Assembly: GCA_025929805.1 (NCBI GenBank)
Contig: JAICPP010000033.1
Span: forward strand, 1-19,914
DNA length: 19,914 nucleotides
Source of the DNA: Gemmatimonadales bacterium
GTDB taxonomy: Bacteria > Gemmatimonadota > Gemmatimonadetes > Gemmatimonadales > GWC2-71-9
Direction: 5' to 3'
The translations under genes and the position numbers were made by a program. The first letter of the stretch is position 1. The number at the start of each line of letters is the position of its first letter. The notes beneath the pieces were generated by a model. That model did no database searches, was not told where the DNA came from, and saw nothing but the letters and a program-made list of their open reading frames with translations. Below are positions 14,490 through 19,914 of this stretch, in pieces.

Positions 14490-15479
14490 TCAGCCACGGC
14501 TCCGCTTCGCCGTCACCTCGGAATGGTCTCCGATGCTCGCGCTCCCTTCAAAATCCTCGAGCACGACCGCATTGCCCAGCAGTGACCCCTCGAGTCCCAC
14601 CCCGTGGAGGCGCGCGTCTCGGCCGATGATCGCGTTCCTGACCCGGCTGTTGCTGATGGTAGTGCCCTGCTCCACCGACACATTGGGGCCGATCTCGCTG
14701 CGCTCGATCGTCACCCCGTCCTCGATGTACACCGGTTCATGAATCGTCACCCCGGGAAAGTCGATTCGACGGGCGGCACCCTGGCGCAGCAAAATCTCGT
14801 TGGTCTCCAGCAGGGTATCCAGCTTGCCACAGTCATACCAGCCGCCTACTTCGGCCGTGAGTATCCGCTTGCCGTGCTCGATCATCCATTGAAAGGCATC
14901 GGTCAGATACCACTCCCCCTTGTTGGCCGGACTGGCGAGCACATGATCGATGCCCTTCCATAAGCTGTCGACCGCGCGAATGTAGTACAGGCCGATGTTC
15001 GCGAGCTTCGAGATCGGGGTCGACGGTTTCTCCACAATCCGGGTCATGTAGCCTTCGGCGTCGGTGACGACCACGCCGAACCGTTGGTAGTCCTCCACCT
15101 CCTTGGCCCAGATGATCCCATCCGCATCAGTGCGATTCACCAGCGTCAGATCGGCCTCGAACACGGTGTCCACGAAGATGATTAGGACCGGACCGTTGAC
15201 GTGGGGACGCGCCAGGTTGATGGCGCCCGCGGTGCCGTCCTGGACCCTCTGCTCGATGTATCGCGAAGGGATCCGGTAGCGGGCGCGGGCAAACGCCTCG
15301 ACCTGTTCCTTCAAATGGCCGGTGATGAAGATCAGCTCGGTGATATCGAGACCCTCGAGCCGATCCATCACCCAGTCCATCACCGGCCGCCCCGCGACTT
15401 TGAGCAGCGGCTTGGGGACCAGGTGAGTATGAGGCCTCAAGCGGGTGCCTTTGCCGGCCAGGGGAATGATCACTTGCAT
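14490..15479 (-). CDS. Sugar-phosphate nucleotidylyltransferase with left-handed beta-helix tail
   Basis: A 329-residue protein starting MQVIIPLAGKGTRLRP, with the G-x-G-T-R-L-R-P signature and PKPLLKVAGRPV, as in glucose-1-phosphate thymidylyltransferase or GalU/ManC-type enzymes. It has the GTAGAINLA donor loop, FVDTVFEAD (metal-binding aspartates), the GYMTRIVEKP block, and GGWYDCGKLDTL. Residues 240-320 show I/V-x-x-x-x repeats (VTIHEPVYIEDGVTIERSEIG and following) typical of a hexapeptide beta helix. It would join a sugar 1-phosphate to an NTP, giving an activated sugar; which sugar and nucleotide is not certain. ATG 15479 has GAGG six nucleotides upstream and is preferred over TTG 15485. 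It begins 2 nt after the cupin stop. Confidence 0.85.
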   Translation of the reverse strand: MQVIIPLAGKGTRLRPHTHLVPKPLLKVAGRPVMDWVMDRLEGLDITELIFITGHLKEQVEAFARARYRIPSRYIEQRVQDGTAGAINLARPHVNGPVLIIFVDTVFEADLTLVNRTDADGIIWAKEVEDYQRFGVVVTDAEGYMTRIVEKPSTPISKLANIGLYYIRAVDSLWKGIDHVLASPANKGEWYLTDAFQWMIEHGKRILTAEVGGWYDCGKLDTLLETNEILLRQGAARRIDFPGVTIHEPVYIEDGVTIERSEIGPNVSVEQGTTISNSRVRNAIIGRDARLHGVGLEGSLLGNAVVLEDFEGSASIGDHSEVTAKRSRG

Positions 15480-15481
15480 CG

Positions 15482-15832
15482 TCAACCTCGCCCGTAGCGA
15501 TCCTCGAGGCGCACCAGATCGTCGAGCTCGGGCGTCGAGGCCTCGAGCACGTCGCTATCCACAACTGCCTCGATCTGGTGGACCAGCTTGGCAGGGATAT
15601 GCACCGTGTCGCCCGCCTTGAACGGTCGGGACACCAGGGTATCACCCGGCCGGGTGCGCAGGATCAGCTCGCCCCTGAGCACGTGCATGGTCTCGTCTTT
15701 GAAATTGTGGTACTGCAGGCTGAGCACATGCCCGGCCCTCACGTGAAGCATCTTACCGACGTAACGCTCGGTGCGAGCCCAAATCAGCTCATATCCCCAG
15801 GGCTTCTCCACCCGGTACGGTACGTCGGGCAC
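15482..15832 (-). CDS. Cupin, similar to the phosphomannose isomerase type II domain
   Basis: A 116-residue single-domain cupin. RVEKPWGYELIW, then LSLQYHNFKDETMHVLRGEL with histidine and glutamate ligands, and GDTVHIPAKLVHQIEA form the two cupin motifs. The KPWG start and the SLQYH-H/D-E pattern match the C-terminal PMI domain of bifunctional mannose-1-phosphate guanylyltransferase/isomerase enzymes. Here it is a separate protein, placed upstream of the nucleotidylyltransferase. It could isomerise or bind a sugar phosphate in the cytoplasm; catalysis is inferred. ATG 15832 gives the standard start before KPWG. It is the first gene of the operon. An octamer array begins about 50 nt upstream of its start. 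Confidence 0.83.
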   Translation of the reverse strand: MPDVPYRVEKPWGYELIWARTERYVGKMLHVRAGHVLSLQYHNFKDETMHVLRGELILRTRPGDTLVSRPFKAGDTVHIPAKLVHQIEAVVDSDVLEASTPELDDLVRLEDRYGRG

Positions 15833-15882
15833 TTCAATGTTCCGCGTGAATGAATTTCAGCATGGGCGGGAATATAGGAGGG

Positions 15883-16033
15883 GAAGCGGGTACGCGGGGA
15901 AGCGGGTAGGCGGGGAAGCGGGGTAAGTGGAGGACATTGTAGAGATCGTTTGTAAATGGGTGAGCGAGTCACACTGCGGCACTTACGGTCCTATCCGCGT
16001 ACCCGCGTACCCGCTTACCCACTTACCCGCCTC
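15883..16033. repeat. Inverted pair of 8-bp-unit arrays between M1 peptidase and cupin
   Basis: Arm 1 (15883-15930) is six octamers: gaagcggg, tacgcggg, gaagcggg, taggcggg, gaagcggg, gtaagtgg. Arm 2 (15994-16033) on the minus strand is five: gaggcggg, taagtggg, taagcggg, tacgcggg, tacgcgga. The arms are separated by about 63 nt. Arm 2 starts at the M1 peptidase stop codon. The units share the gcggg core with the arrays at 1038 and 3290. Confidence 0.88.
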
Positions 16034-19000
16034 AAAACGCCGGCTCAAAGCTGAAAGTCCAGCGAAACTCGAGCTTCTCATCGTCGACACCGCGGTCCTG
16101 CGCCAGCTCGGGCCGGCTGACATAGAGCGGGAAATCAAACCGAGTGCTGAATCGCGTATCGCCGATCCGATGCTCGGCCCGGAAACCGACTCCGGCGTCT
16201 GCCAGGAGACGGACCCGGCCGCTGGTGAGGAGCTGAGCCGTTCCCCCGATACCATGGGAGACATCCGTAAAAGCGGCGAGCGCCACTCGCTGGAACAGAT
16301 GCGCATCGGGCTGCGTCAGTATGGTCCGTTCCAGCTCGAGATTGAGGGCGACGATCGCCGCGGTAGAAAGCCGTGGGTCGGCTCCCCGGACGCCCGCGCC
16401 TCCCTGAGAGTGATAGTGAAAGTCATCACCGACCAGCAGCGCGCCCCGCGAGCGCAGGAACGGGTTGTAGAGCTGCTCGAATGGATCGGAGCCCTGAAAG
16501 TAGATCTGCCGTTGCTTGGTGGCGTCGTTGCTGCCGAAGCCGGCTCCGATGTACGCTCGAGCTCCCATGCCGAGCAATCTCCCAAGCTGCCGCCGCGCGC
16601 TGCCCTCGAGAAAGCCGCGGAAGTAGAAGGGATCCAGCTCCGGCCTTCCGCTCGCTGCCAGGCCATCCCGGTTGTAAGCCAGCCCGCCGCCCAGAGAGCT
16701 GCGCAGCTTCAGCTGCCACTTCCCGGCTTCGGTGGCCACTCCACTCCCCAACCGCAGCTCGACGATGTCGACGTCATCGTAGTATCCCCGATCCAGATAG
16801 CGGAAATCGTCCACCGCCACCCACTGCAGACTGGCGCGATGAGCCCAGAGAGGACCGAAGGTGAGGTGAGCTCGTCGCGACCGCTCGAAGCTGGCGTGGG
16901 CACCGTAGCGTCCCTCGATGTTATAGATGTCGAAAACCTGGACCTGGTTTGGTCCTCGTAATTCCACCGGATTCCGCCGTCGAATGAAGAAGTCGGTGTC
17001 CTCGACCCCATCATCCACACCCCAGCCGGTGCTTACGGTCAACAGCGACTGGTTCTGTTCATAGCGCCCCATATAGTCGGTCAGGCTCCGAACTCCCACA
17101 GTTACTCCACCAGCCTGATTGTACCAGACTGTGGGGTGCAGGCCGGCAGTGAGCCGGTCACGGCGCGAGCGAGTGGAAAAGTAGGGATGAAAATAGGATT
17201 CGATGCCTGGCTTGGAACCAAAGATCCGGGTCAGGAGCCCACCCAACCGCCTTCGATTGTTGAGCATGTTCCAGTCGTGGGTCCGGGTTCGCGGGTCCAG
17301 AACTACCTGCTTCGGTTTGCTCCGGGTTCTGAGCGTCACCCACTCGCGTTCGGCCATTCCCCGCGCCCGCACCATTGTGGTGTCGCGCTCGGCAACCACG
17401 GCTACTTCGACGGGTATCCGCCCTTCCGCCTTCCTCACCACTTCGACCCGGGTGACCCAGCCGGTCGGTAGCTCCACCGCCCTGACCGTGCTATCCGCCC
17501 TCTCCCTTCTCTCTATCCTCTCCGTCTTCACCTTCCCTACCTCGTAGTCGTACAACATCGTCGAATGCAGCCACTGGGCAAAGAAAGTGGAGAGATCGCG
17601 CCGAGAGACCTCCTCGGCCACCGACCGGAATGTGGCCTCATCCACATGTTTGAGCTTCCAGCGATCGTAAAACGTTCGGAGGATCCGGTGCATTGTGACA
17701 TCGCCCACGATGTAGCGGAGCTGGTGGAAAAACAGCTCGCCCCGTGAGTAGATGGCGGTGTTGTAGGAGTTGAAGTCGCGGTAGGCCTCCGCTACCAGAC
17801 TGGGCGGCTCGGAATAGTCCTCCAGGTCCAGCTCCAGAATCCCTGCTTCGGTGTTCTCATACGCCTCGCTCCTGCCGAGCACCTCCCAGAACCAGGTGGT
17901 CTGGAAGCTGGTGAAGCCCTCATCCAGCCACCCTTCGCGCCATTCGTTGTTGGCGAGAATCCCCATGGTGTAGTTGTGCCCCAGCTCGTGCACGATGAGG
18001 CCCTGATCGGCGGAGCCGTTCATCATCATCATGGGGAACTCGGTGCCACCACCCTCGATTCGGTGCAGGTTGGTGATCTGGGGCCAGGCAAAGGGGCCGA
18101 ACAGCCCATGGAGCCAGTTCAGCGCGGCCTGGGTGCGCTCGACGGCTATTCCACTGCCCCAGGTCTCTTCGTCACCTGGCTGGTACAACACGTGAATGGC
18201 CACGTCCCCAAAGCGCCCTCCCTCGTAGCGGTAGTCGGGGTTGAGTGAGAAGGCGAAGTGATGCACGTCCTCGGCATGCCAGCGGATCTTCTTTCGCCCG
18301 GCTGCTGCTCCCTCGCACGCGGAGGCGGGCGTACTCGTGCCGTAGTGGGTGCGCTGGTACTCCGGCGGGTGCGACTGGTTTCGGTTGGCCCGTTCCCAGC
18401 CGGGATCACCGCAGACCGGCACACCGGTCGCGCCCATCACCTGATCCTGAGCGATGTCGAGGTCGACCTGAAATGAGGCGAACTCGCCGTAGAATTCGCC
18501 GGCGGGATAAAGCGGATGCTCCTGCCAGCCGAGCCGGTCGTAGACCACCACCTTGGGGTACCACTGCGCAAAGTCGAATCGGCGGCCCTGGCGCCCTTGC
18601 CGCCGCGGCAGTGTCGATGGACGGGCATCCCACGCCATCTCCGCCGTCAGGGATTCTCCGGGGGCCAGCGGCCGAGGGAGCACGAATCGCACGATCGTGC
18701 TGTCGGGGGCAAACGGGTAGATCGCCCGCACCGGCGAGTCCATGATGCGTACCTCGCGCACATGGTTGAAGGCGAAGTGAGGGTCCTTCAAGTCATTGAA
18801 TCGGCGGCGGCCCTCCGCCGAGTCCGCGGCTGCCCAGCGGGATCCGGGGCGGAAGGCGTTGAGGTAGAGATGGAGTGAGAACGATGTGAGCGTATCGGGC
18901 GACTGGTTGGTGTAGCGGATCCGCTGGGTGCCGCTTAGCACGCCGCTCCGCTCGTCCAACCGGGCCTGGATCTCGTAGGCCACTTCCTGCTGCCAGTACC

Positions 19001-19058
19001 GGTTGGGGGCTGCTACGGCTGCGGTCTGCTGGATCAGGAAGAGCGCTGCGACGATCAC
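16032..19058 (-). CDS. M1 family metallopeptidase with C-terminal outer-membrane beta-barrel-like domain
   Basis: A 1008-residue protein. MIVAALFLIQQTAAVAA is a short signal peptide, followed by the M1 beta-sandwich (about residues 20-210). The catalytic part has EGGGTEFPMMMM (335-346), taking the place of GAMEN. HELGH (357-361) is followed 18 residues later by E380 in WLDEGF, completing HExxH-x18-E. Y437 in IYSRGELFFHQL is the likely catalytic tyrosine. Residues about 610-1008 form alternating polar and hydrophobic strands (YGAHASFERSRRAHLTFGP, FYFRGFLEGSARRQLGRLLG) ending FRWTFSFEPAF, a C-terminal aromatic residue typical of barrel proteins. This suggests an aminopeptidase tethered in the outer membrane. 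The start is GTG 19058; an in-frame stop lies about 24 nt upstream. It is the longest gene here and faces away from the transposase. Confidence 0.85.
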   Translation of the reverse strand: MIVAALFLIQQTAAVAAPNRYWQQEVAYEIQARLDERSGVLSGTQRIRYTNQSPDTLTSFSLHLYLNAFRPGSRWAAADSAEGRRRFNDLKDPHFAFNHVREVRIMDSPVRAIYPFAPDSTIVRFVLPRPLAPGESLTAEMAWDARPSTLPRRQGRQGRRFDFAQWYPKVVVYDRLGWQEHPLYPAGEFYGEFASFQVDLDIAQDQVMGATGVPVCGDPGWERANRNQSHPPEYQRTHYGTSTPASACEGAAAGRKKIRWHAEDVHHFAFSLNPDYRYEGGRFGDVAIHVLYQPGDEETWGSGIAVERTQAALNWLHGLFGPFAWPQITNLHRIEGGGTEFPMMMMNGSADQGLIVHELGHNYTMGILANNEWREGWLDEGFTSFQTTWFWEVLGRSEAYENTEAGILELDLEDYSEPPSLVAEAYRDFNSYNTAIYSRGELFFHQLRYIVGDVTMHRILRTFYDRWKLKHVDEATFRSVAEEVSRRDLSTFFAQWLHSTMLYDYEVGKVKTERIERRERADSTVRAVELPTGWVTRVEVVRKAEGRIPVEVAVVAERDTTMVRARGMAEREWVTLRTRSKPKQVVLDPRTRTHDWNMLNNRRRLGGLLTRIFGSKPGIESYFHPYFSTRSRRDRLTAGLHPTVWYNQAGGVTVGVRSLTDYMGRYEQNQSLLTVSTGWGVDDGVEDTDFFIRRRNPVELRGPNQVQVFDIYNIEGRYGAHASFERSRRAHLTFGPLWAHRASLQWVAVDDFRYLDRGYYDDVDIVELRLGSGVATEAGKWQLKLRSSLGGGLAYNRDGLAASGRPELDPFYFRGFLEGSARRQLGRLLGMGARAYIGAGFGSNDATKQRQIYFQGSDPFEQLYNPFLRSRGALLVGDDFHYHSQGGAGVRGADPRLSTAAIVALNLELERTILTQPDAHLFQRVALAAFTDVSHGIGGTAQLLTSGRVRLLADAGVGFRAEHRIGDTRFSTRFDFPLYVSRPELAQDRGVDDEKLEFRWTFSFEPAF

Positions 19059-19094
19059 GATGAGCTCGAGTTCAAGTGCCGGTTAGGTCGAACA

Positions 19095-19132
19095 CCGGCG
19101 GAAACATAGGTGCCGCCGGAGAATTTGGCACC
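19095..19132. repeat. Two overlapping hairpins upstream of the transposase
   Basis: CCGGCGG (19095-19101) pairs with CCGCCGG (19113-19119) across 11 nt. GGTGCC (19109-19114) pairs with GGCACC (19127-19132) across 12 nt. The two stems share bases and so exclude each other. They lie in the 157-nt divergent gap between the M1 peptidase and the transposase and could be an IS200/IS605-type left end or a regulatory structure. Confidence 0.4.
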
Positions 19133-19215
19133 ACGATGCGCGGGTCGGGTTCAGGCGGGTGAGATGGAACGAGCTAGCATACGTCGCCGATCAAGAGAAG
19201 CATGCGGATCGCATC

Positions 19216-19668
19216 ATGGCAGACACGTATCTCTCGCTCCGGGTTCATCTGGTTTGGGCCACCAAGAACCGGAAGCCTTGGCTCGATCCCGCATGGCGAT
19301 CCCGGCTATACGCGTGTGCGGCCGCCGTGATTGCACGCAGAGCCGGAAAGCTTCTCTGCGCCGGTGGAGCCAGGGACCACATCCATTTGTACCTGGAGCC
19401 CCCAAGCACGCTGGCGCTGTCAGAGCTGGTGACGAGCATCAAGACGACGACGTCCAAGTGGATCCACGACACCTTCTCCCATCGACGAGATTTCAGATGG
19501 CAACACGGCTACGGCGCCTTCAGCGTCACCCCGTTTGATGACGAACGCATCCGAGACTACATCCGAAATCAAGAGAAGCATCACCGGGAACAACGGTTTA
19601 CCCACGAATACGTCTCTTTGCTGGATCGGCATGGCATAACCTACGATCCGGCACACGTCGTGGATTGA
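19216..19668 (+). CDS. tnpA: IS200/IS605-type Y1 transposase (TnpA)
   Basis: A 150-residue protein, the usual size of single-domain HUH Y1 transposases. MADTYLSLRVHLVWATKNRK is the N-terminal strand. RDHIHLYLE carries the HUH pair (H55, H57). WQHGYGAFSV and RIRDYIRNQEKHH supply the catalytic tyrosine (Y115) and the following helix, and the protein ends LLDRHGITYDPAHVVD. All key residues are present, so it may be active. Such enzymes cut and join single-stranded DNA at hairpin ends. The start is taken as ATG 19216 rather than GTG/ATG codons further upstream, which would add a non-family extension. A second, diverged copy faces it from the right edge. A 14-nt sequence upstream recurs within this gene. 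Confidence 0.88.
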   Translation: MADTYLSLRVHLVWATKNRKPWLDPAWRSRLYACAAAVIARRAGKLLCAGGARDHIHLYLEPPSTLALSELVTSIKTTTSKWIHDTFSHRRDFRWQHGYGAFSVTPFDDERIRDYIRNQEKHHREQRFTHEYVSLLDRHGITYDPAHVVD

Positions 19669-19734
19669 TGCGACCCGAAACGATCGTCTTAGCCGCCACC
19701 ATCGTGCCTCGGCAACGAAATAGGACGTGAAATT

Positions 19735-19751
19735 CCGGTCCGAAGGACCGG
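19735..19751. repeat. Hairpin CCGGTCC-GAA-GGACCGG
   Basis: A perfect 7-bp stem with a 3-nt GAA loop lies between the two transposase genes. Flanking ATT (19732-19734) and AAT (19754-19756) could extend the stem after a 2-nt bulge. It could be part of the transposon end or a transcription end. Confidence 0.55.
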
Positions 19752-19763
19752 TGAATACAACGA

Positions 19764-19785
19764 GGGCCACCCTCCTGGGTGGCCC
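19764..19785. terminator. Hairpin GGGCCACCC-TCCT-GGGTGGCCC between convergent transposases
   Basis: A perfect 9-bp GC-rich stem with a 4-nt loop, about 96 nt after the tnpA stop and 30 nt after the stop of the opposite-strand copy. No clean T-run follows on either strand, so it may be a bidirectional transcript end or an IS200/REP-type terminal hairpin instead of a simple terminator. Confidence 0.5.
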
Positions 19786-19814
19786 CTGTGTGATCGACCG
19801 CCAATCGTGCGACG

Positions 19815-19914
19815 TCAATCCGGAACATGTGCCGCGTCATAGGTTACCCCGTGGCGTTCGAGGATGGCCCGGTATTCGCCCCCAAAGCGGTGGTGTCGAT
19901 GATGATGTTCCTGG
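19815..19914 (-). CDS. C-terminus of a second Y1 transposase, runs off right edge
   Basis: The minus strand from 19913 to the TGA at 19817-19815 reads QEHHHRHHRF, then GGEYRAILER, then HGVTYDAAHVPD. Aligned without gaps to the last 32 residues of the neighbouring TnpA, 20 positions are identical, including QE, HHR, RF, EY, RHG, TYD and AHV. It is therefore the end of a related but diverged IS200/IS605-type transposase in the opposite orientation. Only 32 residues are in the window, so intactness cannot be judged. Confidence 0.85.
   Translation of the reverse strand, partial: QEHHHRHHRFGGEYRAILERHGVTYDAAHVPD

Noticed and set aside
1038..16033. CRISPR array as explanation of the short repeats
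   Set aside because: Units are 7-8 bp without spacers, in facing arms, and no cas genes are present.
15927..16961. 344-codon plus-strand frame
   Set aside because: Antisense to the M1 peptidase barrel part, and begins within an octamer repeat region. No recognisable domain.

Overview
The window looks like chromosomal DNA from a GC-rich, diderm (outer-membrane) environmental bacterium. A Gemmatimonadota-like origin is my best guess. It rests on the high GC content, several secreted or periplasmic metallopeptidases, and an M1 peptidase fused to an outer-membrane barrel that ends in phenylalanine. No rRNA, tRNA or single-copy marker is present to confirm it.

Layout, left to right. (1) Bases 1-5482 are read leftward. 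From upstream to downstream the genes are a probable lipoprotein, an NAD-type isocitrate dehydrogenase, a small zinc-ribbon membrane protein, a DUF4139 protein, a metallophosphoesterase and a SprT-like metalloprotein. Most junctions overlap by 4-26 nt, so translational coupling is likely. A weak terminator follows the SprT-like gene. The truncated N-terminus of a glycosyltransferase lies at the left edge. (2) An SDR reductase (leftward) diverges from a cstA-ybdD pair (rightward). (3) A leftward YegS-type lipid kinase gene is coupled to a gene of unknown function. That gene overlaps the 3' end of ybdD tail to tail. The kinase diverges from a putative zinc metallopeptidase read rightward. (4) A tight leftward four-gene operon encodes a PMI-like cupin, a sugar-phosphate nucleotidylyltransferase, a DUF885 metallopeptidase and a D-Ala-D-Ala-ligase-like ATP-grasp enzyme. 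(5) Upstream of it, also leftward, is a 1008-residue M1 peptidase-barrel protein. (6) The right edge holds an IS200/IS605-type Y1 transposase and, facing it tail to tail, the C-terminus of a second, diverged copy, with two hairpins between them.

The most striking non-genic signal is a set of arrays of 7- or 8-bp units at gene boundaries. Five occur as inverted pairs of arms (near 3290-3418, 5396-5478, 6372-6487, 11682-11858 and 15883-16033). Single arms lie near 1038-1069 and, less regularly, 10558-10591. The unit sequence differs between most sites while the architecture is the same. In at least two places the array is read as protein: the N-terminus of the SprT-like protein and the export-signal region of the DUF4139 protein. 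This is the best candidate here for something not captured by ordinary gene annotation.

Functionally the window mixes envelope and polysaccharide precursor work (glycosyltransferase, cupin plus nucleotidylyltransferase, ATP-grasp ligase, lipid kinase), protein turnover (four separate HExxH or related metallopeptidase-type proteins), and carbon use (isocitrate dehydrogenase, CstA). No classical defence system, CRISPR array or prophage module is visible.
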